From assembly GCA_028679035.1 (NCBI GenBank), contig JAJRCL010000107.1:1-9018 (forward strand): 9,018 nucleotides of DNA. The letters run 5' to 3'. The notes under the pieces were generated by a model that was not told the origin of the DNA, made no database searches, and was given only the letters and a program-made list of their open reading frames with translations. The DNA comes from Methanomicrobiales archaeon. GTDB lineage: Archaea; Halobacteriota; Methanomicrobia; Methanomicrobiales; JACTUA01. This document shows, one piece after another, positions 1-6,189 of the stretch. Numbering within the stretch: the first letter of the stretch is position 1; every line of letters begins with the position of its first letter. The translations under genes and the position numbers were made by a program.

Positions 1-710
1 CCGACCGGGCAGACCTTGATGCAGAACCCGCAGGGTGAGATGTGCTTCGCCGCGAGCTCTTCAGAGCGGGTGGCACAGGTTCGCGTATCGGTGGTTCCCC
101 CGGGGTAGTCTTCCCCCGGGAGGGCCTGTACCGGGCAGATGCGGGCGCAGCGCATGCAGCGGGTGCAGAGGTTCTCCTCCAGGATCGGGTCGGGCGGAAG
201 CTCGGCTGCCGTAAAGATCGACGCAAAGCGCACCCGGGGCCCGAATTCCGGGGTGAGAAGGACGTTATTTACCCCGAATGTCCCAAGACCGGCCAGGTAG
301 GCGGCATGGCGGTGGGAGAAGAACACGACCGGGTCCTCCCGGATCGCGCTGATGGAGCCATAGCCGTCCCGTGGTACCCAGACCGAAGGAAAGCCCTGTT
401 CGCTCAGCCAGGTTGCGATACGGTAGCCGTAGCCGTCCAGAAGGGTGTTGACGGTACGGTACAGCTCGTGGTACCAGATGGACGGGGCAGTCTCCAGGAT
501 CGGCAGAGGGACCGGTAACCCGATCACGATAACGGAGCTCACTTCGGGAAAGATGGCAGCAGGACGGTATGCTTCCGGTACCCACGGCTCGAACGGAGGG
601 TCGTCCCAGCGGGCCGCGGAAGCGAACCCGACGAGGGGGATATCCATCGCCCGGCATTTGCTGCGGATCTGCGACTTCAGCCGGGAGTTCCTGGTTTTAT
701 GATCCCGCAT
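1..710 (-). CDS. QueG-like double-cluster [4Fe-4S] protein (3' end outside window)
   Basis: Reading the minus strand from the ATG at 708-710 gives 236 codons open to the window edge, so the C-terminus is missing. An in-frame TGA lies 9 codons upstream of that ATG, and a purine-rich GGAAAGGGG precedes it, which fixes the start. Residues about 138-172 (AYLAGLGTFGVNN, then FGPRVRFASIFTAAELPPDP) resemble the epoxyqueuosine reductase (QueG) region before its ferredoxin domain. A [4Fe-4S] motif follows at C182-x2-C185-x2-C188-x3-C192-P, and a second cysteine group at C212, C227, C230 and C234-P. This is the 4Fe-4S double-cluster binding layout. QueG itself reduces epoxyqueuosine in tRNA using cobalamin. 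Archaea do not make queuosine by that route, so the substrate here is probably different and is unknown. The protein has no signal peptide and is probably a cytoplasmic redox protein. Family assignment is fairly sure; function is not. Confidence 0.82.
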   Translation of the reverse strand, partial: MRDHKTRNSRLKSQIRSKCRAMDIPLVGFASAARWDDPPFEPWVPEAYRPAAIFPEVSSVIVIGLPVPLPILETAPSIWYHELYRTVNTLLDGYGYRIATWLSEQGFPSVWVPRDGYGSISAIREDPVVFFSHRHAAYLAGLGTFGVNNVLLTPEFGPRVRFASIFTAAELPPDPILEENLCTRCMRCARICPVQALPGEDYPGGTTDTRTCATRSEELAAKHISPCGFCIKVCPV

Positions 711-783
711 CAGAAGTACCCCTTTCCAAAAGCAGGATCAATTCTGGTGCATCCCCATTGCACGCTGACAGGGGGTCCATCGG

Positions 784-803
784 GAAAATCGGTAACGATT
801 TTC
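784..803. terminator. Perfect 8-bp hairpin with 4-nt loop
   Basis: GAAAATCG at 784-791 is the exact reverse complement of CGATTTTC at 796-803, with GTAA as the loop. It lies about 30 nt past the stop of the minus-strand membrane-protein gene that ends at 832, and about 75 nt before the start of the iron-sulphur gene at 710. It could end transcription of the membrane-protein gene (a TTTTC tail closes the stem) or be a regulatory stem in the leader of the next gene. Read from the plus strand, the loop is a GNRA tetraloop. The rest of the 711-831 spacer shows no clear TATA element. Confidence 0.4.
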
Positions 804-831
804 GCTATGGGCATCATTACGACCGGAACGG

Positions 832-1842
832 TCATCGCAGCTTCCCGGAAGGCAAGGCGGAGGCGAGAACCGCAAGTGCCGGCCCAACGATGTACCCCGA
901 CCAGGCGATGAGGGCGAGGAGGCCCAGAATGGCGAGGATAATCCGGTGGCGGAAGGTCCAGATTCGTGCATGCAGGAATGCATGGCGCAGGGTGGCAAGC
1001 CCCAGGATCACGGAACTCATGATGAATATAAACGTCACCACAACGAGAGGGTCCGGCGGAGCGTGCAGAAGTGCATACGTCATCTGCGTGAAAAGAGTCG
1101 CCCCTGTTCCGAGGAAGAGCAGCCCGGCAACGGCCCCAAACCACCCGGGGAGATCCAGGGAGGTGCCAGCCGGCTTACGCGTGAGGATCAAAAGGATACC
1201 CACGACAAGGATGATGGCTGCCGGGGCGAGCACGAGGAGCAGGTCCTGTCGTTCCCACTGGTAGACGTTCAGCAGGGCAAGAGGGGACTGTATCCATTCC
1301 GCAGGTGTGAAACTTTCCTGATCCCCTATGGCGATGCCATAGTTGCCTCCCCCCTGTACCGGGTCATAAACGGCAAGGTAATAGGTACCGGTTGCCGTTG
1401 CATCCCAGGAGATCTCCGCAAGGCCGACAAAGGAACTCGGGGCAAACGCCTCATAGGTGGCATAGGGGGCCCTCACCGGGGACACCGCCATTATACGGGC
1501 ACCGGGCGGGACCTGCACGTACGCCGGAACAGCCCCCTGGACTGGTATATCCTCCCCCATCAGGGCAATGGCGGGGGAAAAGGCCGCATCTTCACCCGTC
1601 GTTGTGGTGAAAAGAGAGATGTGTATCCTCTGCCCTGCATTGATGTCGAAGCGGTAGTACTGTGCTTCATTCCCCTCATGCAGTGTGGCATAAATCGCCC
1701 AGGATTTTACCGGGTCAGGAATGATGGTCGCCGACGTGATATTCTCATTCGTGCCGGTATCGAGCGGGGCATGGGCACGAACATCAGGCACGACAACGAA
1801 GCACAGCAGAAAGAGGACCAGAAGGAGAACAGTGCTTCTCAT
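832..1842 (-). CDS. Exported PPC-like domain protein with four C-terminal membrane helices
   Basis: This 336-residue protein starts with a signal peptide: MRS, a hydrophobic stretch of about 14 residues, then VRA-HA as a likely cleavage site near residue 23. Residues about 34-175 form a beta-rich region (AQYYRFDINAGQRIHISLFT, then GTYYLAVYDP and GNYGIAIG). Its pattern resembles bacterial pre-peptidase C-terminal (PPC) domains, which cover or bind secreted partners. Four hydrophobic segments follow, at about 200-220, 233-256, 265-286 and 301-327, with basic residues between or after them (RKP, RHAFLHARIW, SGKLR). The expected topology is an outward-facing beta domain anchored by a C-terminal four-helix bundle. 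No catalytic motif is visible. There is no Shine-Dalgarno before the ATG at 1840-1842. A TATA-like element about 30 nt upstream suggests a very short leader or leaderless transcript. Function unknown. Confidence 0.85.
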   Translation of the reverse strand: MRSTVLLLVLFLLCFVVVPDVRAHAPLDTGTNENITSATIIPDPVKSWAIYATLHEGNEAQYYRFDINAGQRIHISLFTTTTGEDAAFSPAIALMGEDIPVQGAVPAYVQVPPGARIMAVSPVRAPYATYEAFAPSSFVGLAEISWDATATGTYYLAVYDPVQGGGNYGIAIGDQESFTPAEWIQSPLALLNVYQWERQDLLLVLAPAAIILVVGILLILTRKPAGTSLDLPGWFGAVAGLLFLGTGATLFTQMTYALLHAPPDPLVVVTFIFIMSSVILGLATLRHAFLHARIWTFRHRIILAILGLLALIAWSGYIVGPALAVLASALPSGKLR

Positions 1843-1865
1843 GAAGGGTTCTTAGAAAGAGAGAT

Positions 1866-1878
1866 TGATAAATATGGC
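1866..1878 (-). promoter_or_regulatory. TATA-like element for the membrane-protein gene
   Basis: On the minus strand this reads CATATTTATCAATC-like sequence, an AT-rich block in a GC-rich setting. It is centred about 29 nt upstream of the ATG at 1842. The usual archaeal TATA-to-start distance of about 25 nt would place the transcript start a few bases before the ATG. This agrees with the lack of a Shine-Dalgarno there. Confidence 0.5.
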
Positions 1879-1896
1879 GGCGAGGGATGGAATCCT

Positions 1897-1936
1897 AAAA
1901 AGGTCCGATGCGGGAAGAATCGAAAAAAGTGAAAAA
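1897..1936 (-). terminator. Oligo-T terminator region after the HEAT-repeat gene
   Basis: On the minus strand, three T-runs follow the TAA stop at 1944: T5 at 1932-1936, T6 at 1923-1928 and T5 at 1897-1901. Archaeal RNA polymerase can terminate at such U-rich runs without a hairpin. The first run begins 7 nt after the stop codon. Confidence 0.55.
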
Positions 1937-1943
1937 TTGATCG

Positions 1944-2480
1944 TTACCCCCTTCTCTTTTTCCGTGCCTCAATCTCGGTGAATGCTTCCTGTGCAGCGCT
2001 GCGGATTGCAGCGTTCCGGCTTTCCATTGCCTCCCGCAGGTCGTCCTTCGCGACTTCACCGATCTCGATGAGGGCACGCACGATCCGGCGACGGACGTCG
2101 GGGTCCCGGTCAGCAAGAGCACTGATGAGTGGCTGCACCGATGCTGGATCCCCGATGCGTCCGAGTGCTTCCGCCGCTTTCTCCCGCACGTAGAAGTTCG
2201 GATCGCCAAGCAGGCCGGCAAGCGCCTCGATTGCACGGGAACTGCCCATCTTCCCGAGCGCCTCCGCTGCCCTCCAGCGTACGCTGATGAACTGGTCGTC
2301 AGCGAGAGCGGTGATCAGCAGGTCGATTGACGCGTCGTCGGATTCCTTCTGGAGTGAGAGGATGGCGTCCCAGCGGACGTCAACGTCGTCCGCAGCGAGC
2401 ATTTTTTTCAGGGATGCGGGGTCCGTGCTGTTGGTTTTCCTCTTTCCCTGGATCGTGCCTTCGTCCTGCAGTTCCGGCAT
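1944..2480 (-). CDS. Small HEAT-repeat (PBS-lyase type) protein
   Basis: This 178-residue protein is made almost entirely of HEAT repeats of about 31 residues. From about residue 20 to 172 there are roughly five units, each with the pattern (V/F)R..AAEALG.(M/I)G(D/S)..A(I/V)..L. Good examples are RWRAAEALGKMGSSRAIEAL and REKAAEALGRIGDPASVQPL. The first 20 residues are polar and probably disordered, and the C-terminus is basic (EARKKRRG). There is no signal peptide or membrane segment, so it is probably a cytoplasmic protein-protein scaffold. Relatives include phycocyanobilin lyase-like HEAT proteins, which in non-phototrophs are general adaptors; a lyase role is unlikely in this organism. Nothing in the protein or its neighbours identifies the partner. 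The start at 2478-2480 is backed by a promoter element about 29 nt upstream. Confidence 0.88.
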   Translation of the reverse strand: MPELQDEGTIQGKRKTNSTDPASLKKMLAADDVDVRWDAILSLQKESDDASIDLLITALADDQFISVRWRAAEALGKMGSSRAIEALAGLLGDPNFYVREKAAEALGRIGDPASVQPLISALADRDPDVRRRIVRALIEIGEVAKDDLREAMESRNAAIRSAAQEAFTEIEARKKRRG

Positions 2481-2503
2481 GGTACCAGACCAGATGTCCC
2501 GTG

Positions 2504-2515
2504 GGTATTAATACC
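2504..2515 (-). promoter_or_regulatory. Palindromic TATA-like promoter element of the HEAT gene
   Basis: GGTATTAATACC is a perfect 12-bp palindrome whose core is TATTAATA. It is centred about 29 nt upstream of the ATG at 2480, the right distance for a TATA box feeding a short-leader or leaderless transcript. No strong Shine-Dalgarno is present (only a weak GGT). On the minus strand, GAAA immediately upstream could act as a BRE. The palindrome could also let a dimeric repressor compete with TBP; that part is speculation. Confidence 0.5.
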
Positions 2516-2526
2516 TTTCAGACATT

Positions 2527-2551
2527 GGGAACTACCCGACGTTCCCGGGTA
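2527..2551. repeat. Two overlapping, mutually exclusive inverted repeats
   Basis: GGGAAC (2527-2532) pairs with GTTCCC (2541-2546), loop 8 nt. TACCCG (2533-2538) pairs with CGGGTA (2546-2551), loop 7 nt. The two hairpins share position 2546, and each places an arm in the other's loop, so only one can form at a time. They lie in the 182-bp spacer between the release-factor stop (2663) and the HEAT gene start (2480), just upstream of the HEAT promoter. The remainder of this spacer shows only a weak 6-bp inverted repeat (AACAAT 2624-2629 / ATTGTT 2639-2644). Confidence 0.4.
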
Positions 2552-2662
2552 CATTCTGTCCTCAGCTTGTACGAATGCCGGATCTGAACGGCCTTGCTAC
2601 TAGCGTGTTCTGTATAACCGGGAAACAATACAGGAGGAATTGTTACTTCGGCGGCCGGACCG

Positions 2663-3940
2663 TTACTGCTCCGTCCTGTAGCGGAGGAGTGCGCCGATCC
2701 CGCCATACGACTGGAAAAACAGTGCCCCTGCATCGAAATCCGCAGATATGATCACGGTCTTTGCATGGATACGGTCTGCAAGACGGGTCAGTTCTTCGAT
2801 GAGATCCACGGTTTCGTCTTCCAGGATCGGGGCAGAACATACCCGGCACGTATGGGCGAGGATCTCCGGTACCGATGTCTCCGGGTCCAGCTGAAACGTC
2901 CGTTCCTCCGTATGTCCGCAGTCCTGGCAGGTGATCTGGAAACGGTTTTTCCGCAGGGTTGCGGAGAGAAGCAGCGTTCCAACCGCTCCCAATGCGAGGT
3001 TCTTCCGGATACTTTCCTCACCGTACGCTGCAAGCCCGCTACCGCTCCCTAGATCTGCATAAAACCGGTCCATCATGACCTGTTGTTGTGCAATGTCCAT
3101 GCCCTGGATAACGTCACGGGCATTCCGCACCAGCTCATGGAGACCCTCGTTTCCGGTATGGGTAACTTCGAATGCGCCGATGACTTTCTGCCGGATCTCG
3201 TGGTGGAGATAGTTGCCGGCGAGAAAATGCTCCCGGGCTGGTCCCCGGCCCCCGACCAGGACCCCCTTGAACCGTTTGAAAAAGTCTCTCTCTGCATGAA
3301 AGGTGGAGCCCGCGTGTTCCCCGACCCTTGTAAAGAACTCATCGACCGCGATATCCCGCAGCCGCTGGAAGCGTGCCGCGGACTGCCCGCCTTTGCGCTG
3401 CTTGCCCGGGACGCTGGACGTGGCACTACCTGCAGGTTCGACATGGTTGCCACGAAGAAAGCCCCAGTATGCCTCACGCACGTCAAGAACGAGCAGGCCA
3501 TACACGTTCCGTGCAGCAAGCATCTGTTTCAGTGGTTCCAGATCGTACAGGGAACTGCACCGGTAAAGGTAGATCGCCAGGGGTTCGACTGGTTCGATGA
3601 CCGTGCAGGGGAGATCCGTTCCCTCATCGGTCAATCGATCTTTTCCGCAGAAGATCGCAATCCCCCGTGGCGGAAGGCGTTCGTAATTCTTCAGGTGCGA
3701 GAGTACCGAAGAAAGTGCATTCTGCACGTGCTTGCGGGTCTCCCGGTAACGGATACTGTCGGTTTTTGCATACTCTTCTTTCAGAAACCCGGTTACTTCA
3801 TAGACGGGTTTGTCCGGCGGGATGTAGAGGGTGATGAGATCTGCTCCATTCCCGGTCACTGGTTCGAGTTTTTCCAGGGCTGCCGCAAAATCGTCTGGAT
3901 CCGGTATTTCCCCGCTTCTCTCTGTCACCGGTTTTTCCAC
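2663..3940 (-). CDS. Divergent archaeal release factor aRF1 paralogue
   Basis: The protein has 425 residues, close to the usual aRF1 length of about 410-415, and aligns along all three domains. In domain 1, LITLYIPPDKPVYEVTGFL and TRKHVQNAL are typical, but the NIKS decoding motif is S62-I63-R64-Y65 and the YxCxxxF motif is YRCSSLY (126-132). Domain 2 keeps the peptidyl-tRNA hydrolysis motif in GKQRKGGQSAARFQRLR (G184, G185, Q186). Domain 3 has the archaeal zinc ribbon (C338, C341, C365, C368) and ends in SYGGIGALLRY. Canonical aRF1 reads all three stop codons in the ribosomal A site and releases the peptide with aRF3/aEF1A and ABCE1. This copy has an intact catalytic centre but an altered stop-codon surface, so it is likely a second, specialised factor rather than the housekeeping one. 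The GTG start (3938-3940) has GAGGT at 3947-3951, with an in-frame TGA just upstream. It is divergent from the phospholipase gene. Confidence 0.9.
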   Translation of the reverse strand: MEKPVTERSGEIPDPDDFAAALEKLEPVTGNGADLITLYIPPDKPVYEVTGFLKEEYAKTDSIRYRETRKHVQNALSSVLSHLKNYERLPPRGIAIFCGKDRLTDEGTDLPCTVIEPVEPLAIYLYRCSSLYDLEPLKQMLAARNVYGLLVLDVREAYWGFLRGNHVEPAGSATSSVPGKQRKGGQSAARFQRLRDIAVDEFFTRVGEHAGSTFHAERDFFKRFKGVLVGGRGPAREHFLAGNYLHHEIRQKVIGAFEVTHTGNEGLHELVRNARDVIQGMDIAQQQVMMDRFYADLGSGSGLAAYGEESIRKNLALGAVGTLLLSATLRKNRFQITCQDCGHTEERTFQLDPETSVPEILAHTCRVCSAPILEDETVDLIEELTRLADRIHAKTVIISADFDAGALFFQSYGGIGALLRYRTEQ

Positions 3941-3972
3941 AAACGGACCTCATCAGCCACTTACAATTTCGT

Positions 3973-3984
3973 GGATATAGATAT
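3973..3984 (-). promoter_or_regulatory. Possible TATA element for the release-factor gene
   Basis: On the minus strand, ATATCTATATCC lies about 38 nt upstream of the GTG start at 3940. It would give a leader of roughly 10-15 nt that just includes the GAGGT ribosome-binding site. The reverse face of the AT-rich block at 4010-4024 is an alternative with a longer leader. Confidence 0.35.
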
Positions 3985-4006
3985 TCCCGTAATTGGAACA
4001 AACTGT

Positions 4007-4021
4007 CGAAAAAATAAATTA
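4007..4021 (+). promoter_or_regulatory. BRE/TATA element for the phospholipase C-like gene
   Basis: CGAAAAAATAAATTA combines a purine-rich BRE-like CGAAAA with an AT-rich TATA-like core (about 4014-4021). Transcription is expected about 25 nt downstream, near 4043. That makes the upstream ATG at 4043 an unlikely start and favours the TTG at 4064. Confidence 0.5.
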
Positions 4022-4050
4022 TTATGAGAGAATGTCCATTGGATGCGTGA

Positions 4051-4058
4051 GGAGGAGG
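4051..4058 (+). promoter_or_regulatory. Strong Shine-Dalgarno that selects a TTG start
   Basis: GGAGGAGG is close to the ideal anti-16S complement and lies 5 nt before the TTG at 4064-4066. The in-frame ATG at 4043 lies upstream of this site, where a Shine-Dalgarno could not serve it. Confidence 0.7.
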
Positions 4059-4063
4059 TACCA

Positions 4064-5071
4064 TTGCCGGGGTCGGTCGCCCATATGCTCATTTTTGAGG
4101 ATGTTGTATCTGGATTTGAAAAGGACAACGAATATGATGACGATTTTGTCCGTATGCTGAAAGAGAATATCAATTACGGGCGCCTTGGTTCCCTTGGTCC
4201 GGATTTACCGACGTATGAGGGCGTTCTGAGAACCGCATATTCTTTTCTGACATCCGGCTATAATGAACCTGCACCGCTGGAAAAATGGTCCGGCCAGCTC
4301 CACAATAAATCGCCGAATGTATTCCCGTTAAAAATGATTGAGATTGCCTGGAGGGAAACAGACCTGGATGAGCCGGAATGGGATGCAATCGCAAAAAAAC
4401 AATGGGCTTTCATCATCGGATTTCTGACGCACATGGCAGCAGATCAGATGATTCATCCGTATATCAATAAAATCGCGGGGCAATACTACCGACTGAAGGA
4501 AAATCGGTTAAAACACATGGAATGCGAAGTATATCAGGACGTAGTAGTATTCAATAATAAATTCAGGAAGAGTATTCTTGGTGAGAAGTTAGAAAATTGG
4601 ATGGATATACGCGCAGAATCAGGAAAAACAGAGCCATATTTCAGGATATTTTTACAAAAATCATTTATTGAAGCACATGCTATCTATCCGTCGGATGCAG
4701 AAATAGAATCATGGGTCAGGGGATTGTTATTCGTTTATAAATACGTGAAATGGATTGGGTTACCCTTTAAAAATGCAGATAATGATTTTCAGAAGAACAA
4801 AGAAAATTCTGTAAAATATAAAGAATATTGGCTGAGTACCAGTTTAACGAAAAATAAGTCCTATGAAGATTATTATAAAAACGCTGTCGAACTCGCGACG
4901 ATATATGCTCAGGCAGCCTATCATCTCTATGAAATAAATCATATTGATTTTAAGGATAAGCATCGAAGCCAGTTTTTAAAGATTGTCATAAACGCCGATT
5001 TATCAAATCCTTTGGATAACGAGATTTTGGAGGATGCAAAAAAAGCGTATTCAGAGTTTTATGGAAGATAG
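4064..5071 (+). CDS. Zinc-dependent phospholipase C family protein (Zn_dep_PLPC)
   Basis: From the TTG at 4064 the protein has 335 residues and begins PGSVAHMLIFED, the usual N-terminus of this family. An in-frame ATG at 4043 would add seven residues, but it lies upstream of the GGAGGAGG site. Candidate metal ligands in order are H7, D47 (in GSLGPDLP), H80, H123 and D127 (in THMAADQMIHPY), H131, then H151 and E155 (in HMECEVYQD). This is the zinc-cluster layout known from bacterial phospholipase C and alpha-toxin. No signal peptide is seen, so the protein is probably cytoplasmic and its substrate is uncertain, because archaeal lipids are ether-linked. The second half (after about 4530) is strikingly AT-rich, with many A/T-ending codons, unlike every other gene here. 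This suggests transfer from an AT-rich source. The C-terminal part has no motif that I recognise. Confidence 0.85.
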   Translation: MPGSVAHMLIFEDVVSGFEKDNEYDDDFVRMLKENINYGRLGSLGPDLPTYEGVLRTAYSFLTSGYNEPAPLEKWSGQLHNKSPNVFPLKMIEIAWRETDLDEPEWDAIAKKQWAFIIGFLTHMAADQMIHPYINKIAGQYYRLKENRLKHMECEVYQDVVVFNNKFRKSILGEKLENWMDIRAESGKTEPYFRIFLQKSFIEAHAIYPSDAEIESWVRGLLFVYKYVKWIGLPFKNADNDFQKNKENSVKYKEYWLSTSLTKNKSYEDYYKNAVELATIYAQAAYHLYEINHIDFKDKHRSQFLKIVINADLSNPLDNEILEDAKKAYSEFYGR

Positions 5072-5116
5072 ACTTCTTCCCATTGACAGCGGTCTACACG
5101 AAACCACCCGATGCAA

Positions 5117-5182
5117 TTTTTACTCTCTACGGCTCCCATACTTTGAAATAGTCAGTAGCGAGTTAGCAACAGCATTTTTTTT
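5117..5182 (+). terminator. Possible T-run terminators after the phospholipase gene
   Basis: T5 at 5117-5121 and T8 at 5175-5182 follow the stop at 5071. Either could end transcription at a U-rich run. The T8 lies directly before the ribosome-binding site of the next gene, so it may instead be part of that gene's leader. A weak TATA-like GAAATAG near 5145-5151 is the only promoter candidate I can see for the downstream gene. Confidence 0.35.
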
Positions 5183-5196
5183 AAGAGGGGAGACGT

Positions 5197-6060
5197 ATGG
5201 ACAAACAATCCGCCGACGAGCACATTTTTGAATCTGTCGGGAAATGCCGTGTGAAGATTCGTCATGGGCAGGTCGTCGAGATCGGCGAACCGCGTATCAA
5301 GGGCTGCCCGCTGGCGAAACGGTTTGAAATTCCCGTGGATGAAATATCGAAAGAAGCAGTACAGAAAACCATTGAACAGAGAATCCTTTCGTTCGGGATG
5401 TGCACGCCGCGTCGGAAGGTCATTTCGGACCAGGAGTTCTTTGGGTTCGCCCCCGCAGAGCTGCTCGCAAGCGGTCTGCGCAGCGGGGTAATCGATGTCG
5501 TCGTTTTTGCCTGCGAAGGGGCAGGCACTGTCCTCATTACCGACCCGGCCATGGTGCAGGGAATTGGTGGCTGGATGTCAGGGCTTATTTCAACGTCCCC
5601 CCTACCGGAGATAATCGATCGTATCGAGGAGCATGGCGGGGTTGTCGTCGACCGCCTGACCGCCCGCCTCAATCCGGTGGCAGGAGCGAATCTTGCACGG
5701 AAGATGGGTTTTTCCCGCATTGCCGTTCCCGTCTCGGATCCCGATACGGCGGAAACCCTGCGCAGAGATAATCCCGGTGCCCTTCTATTCGGCGTTCACA
5801 TGAGTGGGATTACTGAAGAGGAAGCGCAGCGGATCGTTGCGGTCTCGGATCTTGTGACCGGGTGTGCATCGAAAATAGTCAGGACGCTTGCCGGGAAAAA
5901 GGCGCTTCTCCAGGTGGGGGACGTTATACCGATTTTCGCTCTCACTCCCCGGGGAAAGGAGCTCATCATGAAGCGGATCCTCGAAGCCAATGAAAAATAC
6001 TTCCTCAAGCCTGCACGGCTCCCGGTGATCTGCGAGCAGCAACCGGAACCACTGGTATAA
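5197..6060 (+). CDS. Methanogenesis marker protein 8 (DUF2099)
   Basis: This 287-residue protein matches my recollection of the marker 8 family: DEHIFESVGKCRVKI, then GEPRIKGCPLAKR, RILSFGMCTPRRK, ACEGAGTVLITDPAMVQGIG, GWMSGLISTSPLPEIIDRI, and DLVTGCASKIVR near the C-terminus. The family is found almost only in methanogens and has no assigned reaction. Cysteines at 17, 37, 69, 106 and 223 sit in the recognisable blocks and could bind a metal or iron-sulphur cluster (inference). There is no signal peptide or membrane segment, so the protein is cytoplasmic. The start ATG at 5197 is preceded by GAGGGGAG at 5185-5192, a strong Shine-Dalgarno. The last 20 or so residues, ending in EQQPEPLV, look like a loose tail. 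It stands alone on its strand, convergent with the HprK-like gene, so the neighbours do not reveal its partner. Other methanogenesis markers are linked to methyl-coenzyme M reductase activation or modification; a similar role here is only a guess. Confidence 0.88.
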   Translation: MDKQSADEHIFESVGKCRVKIRHGQVVEIGEPRIKGCPLAKRFEIPVDEISKEAVQKTIEQRILSFGMCTPRRKVISDQEFFGFAPAELLASGLRSGVIDVVVFACEGAGTVLITDPAMVQGIGGWMSGLISTSPLPEIIDRIEEHGGVVVDRLTARLNPVAGANLARKMGFSRIAVPVSDPDTAETLRRDNPGALLFGVHMSGITEEEAQRIVAVSDLVTGCASKIVRTLAGKKALLQVGDVIPIFALTPRGKELIMKRILEANEKYFLKPARLPVICEQQPEPLV

Positions 6061-6189
6061 CTTCACCCCGCAATCCTCTCTTTCCCGTGTCATCCCCCCG
6101 CATGGACCTCTGTTACCGGGCATCTGAACGAAATACTGCCGGGTGACCAATCATAGAGGATGTTACCTGCACCTGCTCTCCTGTCGAAT

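Noticed and set aside
946..1932. Plus-strand open frame of 328 residues antisense to the membrane-protein gene
   Set aside because: It is rich in Arg, Gly and His with no domain pattern, while the minus strand has a signal peptide, a beta domain and four clean helices.
2633..2678. GGAGG followed by a TTG, looking like a ribosome-binding site and start
   Set aside because: The frame closes at a TAG after about a dozen codons inside the 3' end of the release-factor gene region; there is no credible product.
3083..4027. Plus-strand open frame of 314 residues antisense to the release factor
   Set aside because: It mirrors the aRF1 gene, which has recognisable motifs over its full length; long antisense frames are common in GC-rich DNA.
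5072..5196. Spacer checked for a tRNA or small RNA
   Set aside because: No cloverleaf, T-loop consensus or stable stem was visible; only the T-runs and the ribosome-binding site stand out.
6112..6147. Imperfect 11-bp inverted repeat (GTTACCGGGCA / TGCCGGGTGAC) between convergent genes
   Set aside because: It has one mismatch, one wobble pair, a 14-nt loop and no T-run; it could be a bidirectional terminator but is too weak to list as a feature.
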